A DNA stretch of 64,000 nucleotides from Brevibacillus laterosporus DSM 25 (GCF_002706795.1 NZ_CP017705.1:4191501-4255500); one strand, 5' to 3'. Shown: positions 46,167-54,610, counted from the stretch's first letter. Notes: generated by a model not told the origin, from the sequence alone. Numbers and translations: made by a program.

Positions 46167-47648
46167 ATGGTGGAACGAATCGATATCTTTAAAGACATAG
46201 CAGAGCGTACGGGCGGTGATATTTATCTTGGGATTGTGGGTCCTGTCCGTACTGGTAAGTCAACGTTTATCAAACGTTTTATGGAGCAAGCGGTCATTCC
46301 TAATATTCCATCCGAGGCAGATCGTATTCGTGCCACGGATGAACTACCGCAGAGTGCTTCTGGCAAAACCATCATGACGACCGAGCCTAAATTTGTTCCA
46401 AACCAAGCTGTACAAATAAACGTAACAGAAGGCCTTAATATAAATGTACGCCTTGTGGATTGCGTAGGATATACGGTAGCTGGAGCAAAAGGGTTTGAGG
46501 ATGAAAATGGGCCTCGTATGGTCAATACACCTTGGTATGAAGAACCAGTCCCGTTTGAAGAGGCTGCGGAAGTAGGAACGCGGAAAGTCATCCAGGAGCA
46601 TTCCACCATCGGAATTGTTGTTACCACAGATGGTAGCATTGCTGAAATACCTCGTGAAGGCTATGTGAATGCAGAAGAACGAGTAGTAGCTGAATTGAAG
46701 GAAGTAGGCAAGCCTTTCGTCATCTTAATTAATTCAACCCGCCCTCGCTCTGACGAAACACAAGCATTACGCCTTGAACTTCAAGAAAAGTATGATGTTC
46801 CGGTTGTGGCTCTCTCTGTTGATTCAATGTCAGAGTCGGAAGTTCTCTTGATCTTAAAAGAAGTATTATTTGAATTCCCCGTGCATGAGGTAAACGTAAA
46901 TCTGCCAAGCTGGGTCATGGTACTTGAGAGCGGCCATTGGTTGCGCCAAAACTATGAAGAAGCAGTTGGTGAGACCGTTAAAGATATTCGTCGTCTACGC
47001 GATGTGGACCGTGTAGTAGGACAATTTAATGAGTATGAGTTTATTGAAAAAGCCGCATTAGCCGGTATGGATATGGGACACGGTGTCGCAGAGATTGATT
47101 TAATAGCCCCTGATCATCTGTACGATCAAATCCTGATGGAAATCGTTGGCGAGGAAATCAGTGGCAAGGATCATTTACTACGAATTATGCAAGAATTTGC
47201 CCATGCAAAACGCGAATACGATCAGGTAGCAGAGGCACTGCATATGGTACGTTCCACGGGCTATGGAATTGCGGCCCCATCCCTGCATGAAATGACTTTG
47301 GATGAGCCAGAGATGATTCGGCAAGGACCACGCTTCGGTGTGCGTCTAAAAGCTACAGCACCATCTATTCACATGATTCGTGTTGATGTGGAATCTGAGT
47401 TTGCACCGATTATTGGTACTGAGAAACAGAGCGAAGAATTGGTGCGATACCTGATGCAAGACTTTGATAAAGATCCGTTGGCTATTTGGAACTCTGATAT
47501 TTTTGGTCGATCTCTACATTCCATTGTACGTGAAGGTATCCAGGCCAAGATTTTGATGATGCCTGATAATGCTCGCTATAAATTGCAAGAGACTCTTGGA
47601 CGCATTATTAACGAAGGTTCAGGGGGCCTCATTGCCATCATCTTATAA
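46167..47648 (+). CDS. spoIVA: Stage IV sporulation protein A
   Basis: SpoIVA is an ATP-hydrolysing scaffold that polymerises on the forespore surface to build the coat basement layer. The 493-residue product has a TRAFAC-like N-terminal domain with Walker A GPVRTGKST near residues 24-32, a middle domain and a C-terminal domain ending GGLIAIIL. It is highly similar in pattern to B. subtilis SpoIVA. AAGGAGG at 46153-46159 precedes ATG 46167. Confidence 0.96.
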   Translation: MVERIDIFKDIAERTGGDIYLGIVGPVRTGKSTFIKRFMEQAVIPNIPSEADRIRATDELPQSASGKTIMTTEPKFVPNQAVQINVTEGLNINVRLVDCVGYTVAGAKGFEDENGPRMVNTPWYEEPVPFEEAAEVGTRKVIQEHSTIGIVVTTDGSIAEIPREGYVNAEERVVAELKEVGKPFVILINSTRPRSDETQALRLELQEKYDVPVVALSVDSMSESEVLLILKEVLFEFPVHEVNVNLPSWVMVLESGHWLRQNYEEAVGETVKDIRRLRDVDRVVGQFNEYEFIEKAALAGMDMGHGVAEIDLIAPDHLYDQILMEIVGEEISGKDHLLRIMQEFAHAKREYDQVAEALHMVRSTGYGIAAPSLHEMTLDEPEMIRQGPRFGVRLKATAPSIHMIRVDVESEFAPIIGTEKQSEELVRYLMQDFDKDPLAIWNSDIFGRSLHSIVREGIQAKILMMPDNARYKLQETLGRIINEGSGGLIAIIL

Positions 47649-47666
47649 AGGTGAATTCACTAAATA

Positions 47667-47717
47667 AAACCCTGTTTCTTTCTTTGTAGGACCAAAAGGA
47701 AGAGAACAGGGTTTTTT
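47667..47717 (+). terminator. spoIVA: Intrinsic terminator after spoIVA
   Basis: AAAACCCTGTT and AACAGGGTTTT arms with a 27-base loop, T6. Confidence 0.8.
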
Positions 47718-48129
47718 GTTATGGAAGAGAAGAAAATATAAAATGACATATAGAAGGAATACACCCGCTCCATCAAACAAAACTGGGCAGTATAATAAAG
47801 CTTCCCCCTTGCATAGAAGTGAGCGAGATAGAGATTCCTATAAACAGTTTTTTGATTTTGATTGAAAAAGAAACACATTTTTTCATTTATGAAAAGATGA
47901 GTAATGAATGTTTTTTTAGGCATTAAAGTGGTTTTTTTACGAGTGTTCTCCTGCTAGAGAACTGTTTTTCGCATTTCAAGTGGAAAAGTCTTGTAAAAAT
48001 AAAATCTCTGTATTACTATAAGCTTGTCAGAAGGCATAATTACGCCATTCTGCGTATAAAATTAGCTGAATCTGTTAAGACATGTAATACCATACATGCA
48101 ACTCCAAGTTTTGAGGGGAGGTGAACGTA
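47718..48129 (+). promoter_or_regulatory. hbs: Gene-free hbs upstream region with sigma-A promoter
   Basis: TTGTAA at 47991-47996 and TACTAT at 48014-48019 with a 17-base spacer form a good promoter, giving a leader of about 105 bases. The rest is AT-rich, and no other gene is supported. Confidence 0.6.
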
Positions 48130-48402
48130 ATGAATAAAACAGAACTCATTGCAAAGGTAGCTGAAACGTCTGAACTAACTAAGAAAGATGCTACAAAAGC
48201 AGTTGACGCTGTTCTTGATGCGATTTCTGATGCGCTAAAAGAGGGAGACAAAGTTCAACTAATCGGCTTTGGAAACTTCGAAGTGCGCGAACGTGCTGCT
48301 CGTAAAGGCCGCAACCCACAAACAGGGGAAGAGATCGAGATCGCTTCCAGTAAGATTCCTGCCTTCAAACCTGGTAAACAGCTGAAGGATTCAATCAAAT
48401 AG
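48130..48402 (+). CDS. hbs: DNA-binding protein HU
   Basis: HU is the main histone-like nucleoid protein. The 90-residue product has the full dimerisation N terminus ([12 protein letters not shown]) and the DNA-binding arm [15 protein letters not shown] 48130 follows GAGGGGAGGTGAAC; an in-frame GTG 9 bases upstream lies in that site. hbs-folE-mtrB are linked in B. subtilis; here mtrB is displaced. Confidence 0.96.
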   Translation: MNKTELIAKVAETSELTKKDATKAVDAVLDAISDALKEGDKVQLIGFGNFEVRERAARKGRNPQTGEEIEIASSKIPAFKPGKQLKDSIK

Positions 48403-48427
48403 ATTGAAGCTCCAAGATCTTACATAT

Positions 48428-48486
48428 AAAAGGTCCCCAAGAGAAGTAGCGGGTTATTAGCTAACTTCTTTTAGGGGGCCTTTTTT
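48428..48486 (+). terminator. hbs: Intrinsic terminator after hbs
   Basis: AAAGGTCCCC...GAAGT and ACTTC...GGGGGCCTTTTTT form an interrupted hairpin with T6. Confidence 0.75.
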
Positions 48487-48667
48487 GGTGATTACAACAA
48501 ATAGAAAAAGCATCTCATTTTTTCGCATTGTAATCCAGATACTAGTAGAGTCAGGGACTCGTCATTGTAGCGTTTTCTCTCCTCTAATCTGTAAAATCTT
48601 ATCATAAAGGATGAAAAAGCAATCTAATTAGGATATAGTAATAAGTAAGTTTCTACACATTAGTGTT

Positions 48668-48696
48668 TTGTATTTTTATATAGGGTATGATAAAAT
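48668..48696 (+). promoter_or_regulatory. folE: Predicted promoter for folE
   Basis: TTGTAT at 48668-48673 and TAAAAT at 48691-48696 with a 17-base spacer. Confidence 0.55.
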
Positions 48697-48737
48697 TGGC
48701 TTGTTCTTGTTGCGAAGGGTTTGAGGAGGCTGTCATT

Positions 48738-49301
48738 ATGAATGTAGATCACGAAAAAATAAAACAAGCTGTTCGAATGATCCTAGAAGCTGTCGGTGAA
48801 AATCCAGACCGCGAAGGCTTATTGGATACACCAAAACGTGTAGCAAAAATGTACGCAGAAGCCTTTGAAGGCATGAATGTTGACGAAGAGACTTACTTCG
48901 AAACCATATTCAGCGAAGATCATGAAGAAATTGTACTTGTTAAAGATATTCCTTTTTATTCTATGTGTGAACATCACTTGGTACCATTTTTTGGGAAAGC
49001 GCATGTAGCTTATATACCAAAAGGTGGACGAGTTGTAGGTTTGAGCAAATTAGCACGAGCTGTGGAAACTGTAGCACGTCGTCCACAATTGCAAGAACGT
49101 ATTACTTCCACTGTGGCTAACGCGATTATGAAGAAACTAGAGCCACATGGTGTTATGGTGATGGTAGAAGCAGAGCATATGTGCATGACGATGCGCGGTG
49201 TGAAAAAGCCTGGCTCTTCTACTGTAACTACAGCTGTTCGTGGAGTATTTGAAAAAGATGCTAATGCACGTGCAGAGGTTTTACAATACATCAAAGCTTA
49301 G
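48738..49301 (+). CDS. folE: GTP cyclohydrolase I (MtrA)
   Basis: FolE converts GTP to dihydroneopterin triphosphate, the first step of folate synthesis. The 187-residue product has the zinc and substrate motifs [22 protein letters not shown], and [15 protein letters not shown] 48738 with GAGGAGG at 48723-48729 is preferred to an ATG 51 bases upstream. In B. subtilis it is mtrA, first gene of mtrAB; here two terminators and a 7.9-kb gap separate it from mtrB. Confidence 0.96.
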   Translation: MNVDHEKIKQAVRMILEAVGENPDREGLLDTPKRVAKMYAEAFEGMNVDEETYFETIFSEDHEEIVLVKDIPFYSMCEHHLVPFFGKAHVAYIPKGGRVVGLSKLARAVETVARRPQLQERITSTVANAIMKKLEPHGVMVMVEAEHMCMTMRGVKKPGSSTVTTAVRGVFEKDANARAEVLQYIKA

Positions 49302-49354
49302 TGTCCTGTCGCGAAGAGCGAGCCGATTTTACTTCCTATGATAACAAGAAAGTG

Positions 49355-49387
49355 AAAACCCGCGCTTTCCTTTGAAAGGCGGGTTTT
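49355..49387 (+). terminator. folE: Intrinsic terminator after folE (1)
   Basis: AAAACCCGC and GCGGGTTTT arms with an inner CTTT/AAAG helix. Confidence 0.8.
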
Positions 49388-49433
49388 AGTGTATTATCAC
49401 GAACCACTTTTAATATGATATCAATGCAAAGCT

Positions 49434-49476
49434 AAAGCCCACAAATCCTTATTTATAGGAATCGTGGGCTTTTTTC
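49434..49476 (+). terminator. Intrinsic terminator after folE (2)
   Basis: AAAGCCCAC and GTGGGCTTT arms with inner TCC/GGA pairs and T6, 47 bases after the first. It may be a second stop or mark the island edge. Confidence 0.75.
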
Positions 49477-49541
49477 ATAACTCAAATTCATTAAGATATA
49501 GTCATTATTTAATAGCAAAATAGATTGATTGACATAAATGG

Positions 49542-49573
49542 AAAAGCACCTCCCTAAATGGAGGTGCGCTTTT
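49542..49573 (-). terminator. Terminator of lectin gene 1
   Basis: AAAAGCGCACCTCC / GGAGGTGCTTTT on the minus strand, directly after the gene. Confidence 0.7.
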
Positions 49574-49581
49574 AAAGAAAA

Positions 49582-49989
49582 CTAGTTTGTACCTGTCCAC
49601 CAAATAGCTTTTTGAGCTAAGTATATAACCACGTTACCATCGTTTTGAACAACCAATCTAGCTCCGGGATTATTGTGGGTTCCGGAATGCCAGATTGCAT
49701 TAGGGTATCCGTATATTACTAGATTGCCGTCTCCTTGCATAATTACGTTACTAGCAGCGTGACCATGTGTGTTAGAGGACCATAAAGCTCTACCTCTTCC
49801 GTAAAGTACGAAATTTCCATCATCTTGCAAGACCAATTGATACTCACCATTTGTTGACTTTAGATATTGTCCTTTGACAAGTTTTTCACCCGGATCTAGG
49901 TGGTCTTCTCCTGAAGCCGCGAAGGCTGGGATGCTTAATAGCAGCATCATGGCAAAGAGAAAAAATGAAGCAGTAACTTTTTTTACCAC
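49582..49989 (-). CDS. Secreted bulb-type mannose-lectin-like protein (1)
   Basis: The 135-residue precursor has a signal peptide ending PAFA and then a single beta-prism (B-lectin) domain with three mannose-binding QxDxNxVxY sites: LQDDGNFVLY, MQGDGNLVIY and VQNDGNVVIY. All three are intact. Stand-alone secreted B-lectins include lectin-like bacteriocins and plant-like lectins; which applies here is open. GTG 49989 with AAAGGAAG 7 bases upstream is preferred to ATG 50007, which has no site. Gene 2 downstream on the same strand is a paralogue. Confidence 0.85.
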   Translation of the reverse strand: MVKKVTASFFLFAMMLLLSIPAFAASGEDHLDPGEKLVKGQYLKSTNGEYQLVLQDDGNFVLYGRGRALWSSNTHGHAASNVIMQGDGNLVIYGYPNAIWHSGTHNNPGARLVVQNDGNVVIYLAQKAIWWTGTN

Positions 49990-50344
49990 ATGAACACTTC
50001 CTTTCATATGAAATGCTGTTACGTGGAAATAATATCATATATTTCTAAAAATTACCAATATAATTTTTATTAATAAATGATTTACTAAGATATTCCTTTT
50101 GCCGAGTGACTTTTATTCAGGTAGTTTTTTTGTAACTCTAATTTTACGATATATTTATGCTAAAGATAGAATAAAAGAAACGATAAGCAGTAGAGTGGAT
50201 GGAATAAATCAGGATGAGTTTCATAGATTCCTATTTGTCACACAATGGACGAGTATTGCCGCTTGCTACGAAGGCGATGGAGATGGATCGAATGCTCAAC
50301 GCTTTGGTAGGATCACTCATTGTGAATAATTGATGGATCGAAAT

Positions 50345-50373
50345 TAAAAAAACACCGCCTATAAAGGCAGTGT
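50345..50373 (-). terminator. Terminator of lectin gene 2
   Basis: ACACTGCC and GGCGGTGT with a 5-base loop and T7 on the minus strand. The 350 bases between the two lectin genes hold no other supported feature apart from the lectin 1 promoter region. Confidence 0.85.
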
Positions 50374-50380
50374 GCGAGAA

Positions 50381-50782
50381 CTACTGGCCCGTACCAGTGG
50401 ACCATAGGGCTATTTGATCTTTGTAAATGACTACATTCCCATCGTCTTGAACGATTAAGTATGCGCCTGGATTATGAGTTCCGCTACTCCAAAGTACAAC
50501 AGGGTAAGTCCAAATTGTAAGAGCACCGTTTTTATCCATGACTACGGCCCAAGCAGCGTAAGTGTTGGAAGACCACAATGTTGTGCCTCTTCCTTTAAGT
50601 ACAAGATTCCCGTCCTTTTGGAAGACCAATTTATACAGCCCATTATTAGACACTAGCTGGTGTCCCCTATTCATTCCTTCACCAGGATTGAGCCGATTTT
50701 CTCCCGGAGCAGCAAAGGCAGGTAGACTGTAGAAAAGCATCATGGTTAAAAGGAAGAAGGATAGAGAAAATTTTCTTAACAC
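50381..50782 (-). CDS. Secreted bulb-type mannose-lectin-like protein (2)
   Basis: The 133-residue precursor has a signal peptide ending PAFA and a B-lectin domain paralogous to the neighbour (shared GENRLNPGE/GEDHLDPGE start, TLWSSNTY/ALWSSNTH). The sugar sites have diverged: FQKDGNLVLK has Lys for the Tyr, MDKNGALTIW has lost the Q-D-N pattern, and only VQDDGNVVIY is intact. It may bind a different ligand, or one site only. GTG 50782 follows AAGGAGGTG. It has its own terminator. Confidence 0.85.
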   Translation of the reverse strand: MLRKFSLSFFLLTMMLFYSLPAFAAPGENRLNPGEGMNRGHQLVSNNGLYKLVFQKDGNLVLKGRGTTLWSSNTYAAWAVVMDKNGALTIWTYPVVLWSSGTHNPGAYLIVQDDGNVVIYKDQIALWSTGTGQ

Positions 50783-50948
50783 ACTAGCACCTCCTTCTAT
50801 ATTAATTTAATATATTGTTAATGATACCATATTTTACTAATATTACCATATTAAAATTGTGTGTAAATTAAAATAACTAAATTGAGCAGATAAATAGAAT
50901 TGACGAGGAACAGGCCGCCTCTATGTCGAAAGTGGTAGGATGATGGAA

Positions 50949-50984
50949 TAAAAAACTGACGCCTAAATTCAGTAGTCGTCAGTT
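50949..50984 (-). terminator. Terminator after 58-aa ORF
   Basis: AACTGACG and CGTCAGTT arms with T6 on the minus strand, ending the two-gene unit at 51036-52320. Confidence 0.75.
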
Positions 50985-51035
50985 AAGGTCATTTCGATAT
51001 TCTAGAAATTACGATCACAAAATATAACTTTACTA

Positions 51036-51212
51036 TTACTTATATTTTTTATGTGTCTGAACAGCCAAGAAAAGAAGCACGATATTAATTAAATAAAATA
51101 TGCTTTGGGTTTCTGTGGGATGATGATTTCTTTCTAAACTACTCACAAAAATATAAAGATAAGAATTAATAGTAAAGATCATCAAACATAGTACAAATAT
51201 AAGTATTTTCAA
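51036..51212 (-). CDS. 58-aa two-helix membrane protein
   Basis: TTG 51212 follows TGGAGGTAAATT and opens a 58-codon frame: MKILIFVLCLMIFTINSYLYIFVSS is the first hydrophobic helix, then a polar SLERNHHPTETQ loop and a second helix FYLINIVLLFLAV, ending in a basic tail HKKYK. It starts 28 bases after the 359-aa secreted protein and shares its terminator, so the two should be cotranscribed. Small two-helix proteins next to secreted effectors are often immunity proteins; that is inference only. Confidence 0.6.
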   Translation of the reverse strand: MKILIFVLCLMIFTINSYLYIFVSSLERNHHPTETQSIFYLINIVLLFLAVQTHKKYK

Positions 51213-51240
51213 AATTTACCTCCAGAAAAATATAAAGTGT

Positions 51241-52320
51241 TTATTCTTTAGTCGTAAGTCTTAATCTGTCGTCTTTATAGAAATATTTCACATTATATTT
51301 ATGTTGTAAGTCAGCAGAATTTGAACCAGTACTATGAGTCAGCCAAAATTCATCCCATACTTGGAGGTTAACAGAATTCCAATCAGCCCCTTTATCAATG
51401 TATGCTCCTTGTGAGAATTGAAAACCTTTTCGGAAGGAAGCAAAATTATAGGGGTGCATTGTCCACACAGCGTGATTATTTAACATGGAAAACTCATGTT
51501 TCAGAGTCAAACCTGTAATGAAATCAGCTGACAAAGTAATATATTTATTAATAGCTATAGACATATCACTTTCTCCTTTTATGTTCTGAGGCTGTGGTTT
51601 ATGCATCAGTCCATCATATCTAGCTATCCATTGGGTTTTAAATGTCCATGGTATAATTCTGTTATTCCCTTTAGTCGGGCCCAGATACTCATGATCAGCT
51701 TGCATAAATGTATAAACATTTGAACCTGAACGTGGAGCTTCATATACTCTATATATGGTTAACCAATAAGAATCATTAGTAGACCAAGTATGATTTACTT
51801 TAAGTGCTGAAGCTTTTGGTTCATAGGTTCCCATAGCAAACGGAACTAGACTATTAGGGGGATTATCTGTCTTCTCTTTAGCATAATAATTATTTAAAGC
51901 AGCTTTAATTACTTTTTCAATGATATCTTGTTTATTCATATTTTTCGGCATTACCGTATCAATTGGACTTATGATATAAACAGGTATTTCTTTATCTCCA
52001 TCTTGAATTAACCCGTACGCATCAATCTTAGAAGTAGGCTTTTCATCAACGTGTAAAGAAGGGTTTTCATTTGATTTAAAAGATTGAAACTTTTTCACTC
52101 CCTCATCTTCACTATCATAATAACTGTCTATAGTTTCCAGTGGAACTAGTTCAGTATCTATGAAGGCCACACCATTCTTTTTTAAAGCTTTTTCAAAATC
52201 TTTTTTTGTAGTATGTAACTCATATTCACTGTTCTTTGAATGGACGTCTGCGTTAGGAGAAAAGAAAGAACTAAATATAACAATTGACAAGGTTAAAGTA
52301 ATTAAAAAATACTTTTTCAA
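51241..52320 (-). CDS. Secreted protein of unknown function, 359 aa
   Basis: I do not recognise the family. A signal peptide is clear (MKKYFLITLTLSIVIFSSFF). The mature part has a charged helical N region (KKDFEKALKKNGVAF), a central part, and an aromatic-rich second half (SYWLTIYRVYEAPRSGS, WTFKTQWIARYDG, WTMHPYNFASFRKGF) suggesting beta structure. No cysteines occur after the signal peptide, and no catalytic motif is apparent. The TTG start has AGAAAGGGTG in front. Base composition is more AT-rich than the backbone. A secreted toxin is possible, given the 58-aa membrane partner and the lectins beside it, but that is inference. Confidence 0.6.
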   Translation of the reverse strand: MKKYFLITLTLSIVIFSSFFSPNADVHSKNSEYELHTTKKDFEKALKKNGVAFIDTELVPLETIDSYYDSEDEGVKKFQSFKSNENPSLHVDEKPTSKIDAYGLIQDGDKEIPVYIISPIDTVMPKNMNKQDIIEKVIKAALNNYYAKEKTDNPPNSLVPFAMGTYEPKASALKVNHTWSTNDSYWLTIYRVYEAPRSGSNVYTFMQADHEYLGPTKGNNRIIPWTFKTQWIARYDGLMHKPQPQNIKGESDMSIAINKYITLSADFITGLTLKHEFSMLNNHAVWTMHPYNFASFRKGFQFSQGAYIDKGADWNSVNLQVWDEFWLTHSTGSNSADLQHKYNVKYFYKDDRLRLTTKE

Positions 52321-52637
52321 AAAAACACCCTTTCTTATTTATAAAAGATGTAATCTATAATTACCTACCAAAAGTTCAATTGGGTAGCACCTTTATTTAA
52401 ACAGCTAATTGGATTTGAGTCAATTATTGGAAATTAGGAAGGTAAGATTAGAATACTATTCCCTCAAATCTATCACTTTTTGATGGTGTTTTGTTGCTTA
52501 GACTGTCTTGGGCTCGTCTTTCTAAGTAAAAATACGCCGATCTCGTTTGAGAAGTGCGCGAGTCACAGTGGCTAGCGGTTATAGTGTCGATTACTTACGA
52601 GGAAAGCCGGATGACTGACGAAAGGAATTTGCAGACA
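52321..52637. other. Non-coding stretch, possible phage-like fragment
   Basis: No supported gene. Around 52550-52612 a plus-strand frame without a start reads VASGYSVDYLRGKPDD then stops, and the base use is less AT-rich than its neighbours, so this may be debris of a foreign gene. Confidence 0.3.
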
Positions 52638-52886
52638 TTAGATCTGATTTAAACAATAGTTATAATTAGCGATGCATTCGGATCGGCAGTAAGCGTAAGG
52701 ATCGTAAGTGTGGTGACAGTTGCGTAAGCAGTCATAATAATCTTGGGTACATATACCGCGGTTTACATCGTCACTCGATCGGTGCGGGTATGGGTACGGG
52801 TACGGCAAGAAATAAGGATCGTACGGATACGGATACCCGTCATACTGCACGTGTCGAATGGCTCTCTTATTACCCTTTCGTTTCAT
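52638..52886 (-). CDS. Small Tyr/Pro- and Cys-rich protein
   Basis: The 82-residue product has a basic start (MKRKGNKRAIRH), a YPYP-type repeat region (GYPYPYDPYFLPYPYPYPH) and a C-terminal half with six cysteines spaced CTQDYYDCLRNC and YCRSECIANYNYC. There is no signal peptide. Such composition is typical of spore coat or crust proteins, but no defined family is recognised. GAGGGAGTGAAGAC precedes the ATG. Confidence 0.55.
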   Translation of the reverse strand: MKRKGNKRAIRHVQYDGYPYPYDPYFLPYPYPYPHRSSDDVNRGICTQDYYDCLRNCHHTYDPYAYCRSECIANYNYCLNQI

Positions 52887-53044
52887 GTCTTCACTCCCTC
52901 ATTAAAGTAACACGCCTTTTATAGTAAATGACTATATGTCCCGTCCTGAATAGACGGATCGACGGGGTGTTTTACCCAAATGTAGACGCGGCGCCGTTCT
53001 TTGGTTCCGCATTATTTCTATTGAAACGAAAGGAGGTCGCGTCA

Positions 53045-53152
53045 ATGACGTTCACTATACCGATATGGGTCGTATAGCTTATCGGAGTACCAGTTGGATT
53101 AAGCGCGTTAGCAGGCGTTCTAATCTTGCGGAGCTTCCAACGGTCCATATAG
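53045..53152 (+). pseudogene. Small membrane ORF interrupted by in-frame TAG
   Basis: AAAGGAGGTCGCGTCA precedes ATG 53045. The frame reads MTFTIPIWVV, TAG at 53075-53077, then LIGVPVGLSALAGVLILRSF to a second stop at 53150. Without the TAG it is a 34-residue one-helix protein of phage-like look. The TAG could be a point mutation of a Tyr codon. A further ribosome site and MVKRLTTKQFGRY start at about 53184 also stop early. Confidence 0.4.
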
Positions 53153-53310
53153 ATAAACAATGGAAAGGAGACGGTAAACACCGATGGTTAAACGATTAAC
53201 AACCAAACAATTCGGCCGGTATTAACGTATGGGTAAATTGGTGTTAGTAGGAGAAGTAAATTTTGTTTTTATATGAAAGAAAATGAGCAAAAATCTATTT
53301 ATAGTATGAT

Positions 53311-53339
53311 TTGTATTTTTTAAAAAAATTTAGTACAAT
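53311..53339 (+). promoter_or_regulatory. Strong predicted promoter
   Basis: TTGTAT at 53311-53316 and TACAAT at 53334-53339 with a 17-base A/T-only spacer (one G), upstream of the 53384 gene. Confidence 0.55.
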
Positions 53340-53383
53340 CAAGTCTCGTTTTACAAAAAATACCTAAATGGAGATGATTATTT

Positions 53384-53553
53384 TTGAAGAAAATTGTCTT
53401 ATCGAGTGCTAAATCTAGTTGGCAAGATCAAAAAATCTTAGCCACTTTGCAGCATTAGGTTTTACTGGGTGGGCTGGTTCAAATTTACTTGATATTTTCC
53501 TACATGAAAGAAAGGTTAAACGCTCATTCAGAGACGCGTATGATTCGGAATGA
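53384..53553 (+). pseudogene. Frameshifted small ORF
   Basis: TTG 53384 (GGAGATG in front) reads MKKIVLSSAKSSWQDQK and then meets a stop in its frame, while another frame continues through HFAALGFTGWAGSNLLD and HERKVKRSFRDAYDSE to 53553. Adding one A to the A6 run near 53432 would join them into a 56-residue protein. The join is natural (DQKNLSHFAALGF), so the gene is either recently broken or the run is misread. Its TGA overlaps the start of the next ORF. Confidence 0.5.
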
Positions 53554-53768
53554 TACTATTAAATATCATGTTTAATAAATGGGTTATTCTTTTTTATATA
53601 ACTTTTCTTGTACTTACACTTATTTTATTGATTTTTTATAACAATAAAAAATTACCAAGGATAAGAAAAATATTCAATTATATTAGTTCTTTTCTTCTTA
53701 TTTACATTTCAATTGGTATAATTCTTTTCTTTTATAAAATTTTTTTTACCTATGATATTGTGAAATAA
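53550..53768 (+). CDS. Small two-helix membrane protein, 72 aa
   Basis: ATG 53550 overlaps the stop of the preceding (frameshifted) ORF by 4 bases, a coupling pattern. The product is very hydrophobic with two helices (about 7-28 and 42-66) split by a basic NNKKLPRIRKI turn. Extreme AT-rich codon use suggests foreign origin. Function unknown; candidates are holin-like or immunity-like roles. Confidence 0.5.
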   Translation: MILLNIMFNKWVILFYITFLVLTLILLIFYNNKKLPRIRKIFNYISSFLLIYISIGIILFFYKIFFTYDIVK

Positions 53769-53777
53769 GAAAAGTGA

Positions 53778-53804
53778 ACCTCGGATTTCTTCCGGGGTTT
53801 TTTT
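53778..53804 (+). terminator. Intrinsic terminator
   Basis: ACCTCGGA and TTCCGGGGT arms with T7; ends the 53384-53768 unit. Confidence 0.8.
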
Positions 53805-53921
53805 GCGTTAATCCCTTACTATGAAAATAAGCTTTATAACGATTGTGGTCGTCTTTACTTACCGAGAAAGCGTGAACGTTTTGAATGTTACAATGCATAC
53901 TAGCGAAAGGAGAACGAAATC

Positions 53922-54285
53922 ATGGCGAAAGGTTTACGAAAATTAGAAGCGAAATTAACACGCGAAGAAATCGATGCCCAATTACTCGCGGTCAACAACT
54001 TCTTATTGCAATCCAAATGATGGCGAACAAGGTCGCTTGACTCTCGACGAGATTTCGGAGCAGGCGAAGTATTCAGTTAGTGCGCTTTATAAATGGCGTC
54101 TTCACAATCGTGACTTTATTGCGTACGCGAATGAACTATCGGCAGACGTGTTTATGTCACACCTTCCGCACATCATGGAGAAACATTTGGACATGACAAT
54201 TAAAGGGCAAGGCTCGATGAAAGGAATTGAGCTGTTTTATAAATTCGGCGGACTCTTATACGATCCACGTCGATCAAATCGTTGA
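53922..54285 (+). pseudogene. Phage terminase-small-subunit-like HTH protein, frameshifted
   Basis: ATG 53922 with GAAAGGAGA reads MAKGLRKLEAKLTREEIDAQ to a TGA at about 54018. The +1 frame continues NDGEQGRLTLDEISEQAKYS, SALYKWRLHNRDFIAY and KGIELFYKFGGLL to 54285. Together they make a phBC6A51-type phage helix-turn-helix protein, broken by a one-base shift near 54000. Downstream, another frame reads VDIIVPPNLVLIDWLWTEDEF, possibly its original C terminus after a further shift. Confidence 0.5.
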
Positions 54286-54371
54286 CATCATCGTACCACC
54301 TAACCTAGTCTTGATAGATTGGCTGTGGACGGAGGACGAGTTCTACTATACAAAAACGAACAAAGATTAAC

Positions 54372-54610
54372 GACCTATTCGGCTCCATGCGACTTGTATT
54401 GCCGGAGCAACGCGAATGGTACCTTAAATACCGAAGAGAATTATCGTTAGTGTCAAAGCCTGACCTCGATCATGACGAAATCATGGCGATTAACTATAGA
54501 CTAACGGAAAGTAAACGTTATAACATCGAATTAGCCGTCAAGTATGGCGCGAGGTATCCGAGAACGGAGGCGAGTTTCTGACGGTGAGGGGTGTAGCCAA
54601 GTTGTATGAT
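54372..54610 (+). pseudogene. YolD-like protein remnant
   Basis: A plus-strand frame reads INDLFGSMRLVLPEQREWYLKYRRELS, KPDLDHDEIMAINYRL and NIELAVKYG; a second frame continues WREVSENGGEFLTVRGVAKLYD. The L-PE-RE, KP-LD-DE and late TVRGV segments resemble the YolD-like family carried by phages. A frameshift near 54550 splits it. (Residues here are quoted in pieces.) Assignment is tentative. Confidence 0.35.

Noticed and set aside
50099-50329. 76-codon plus-strand ORF between the lectin genes
   Set aside because: TTG start without ribosome site, no protein pattern, and it covers the lectin 2 terminator side.
52972-53181. 69-codon minus-strand ORF
   Set aside because: The plus strand there carries a better supported small ORF with a consensus ribosome site; the minus frame looks like its shadow.
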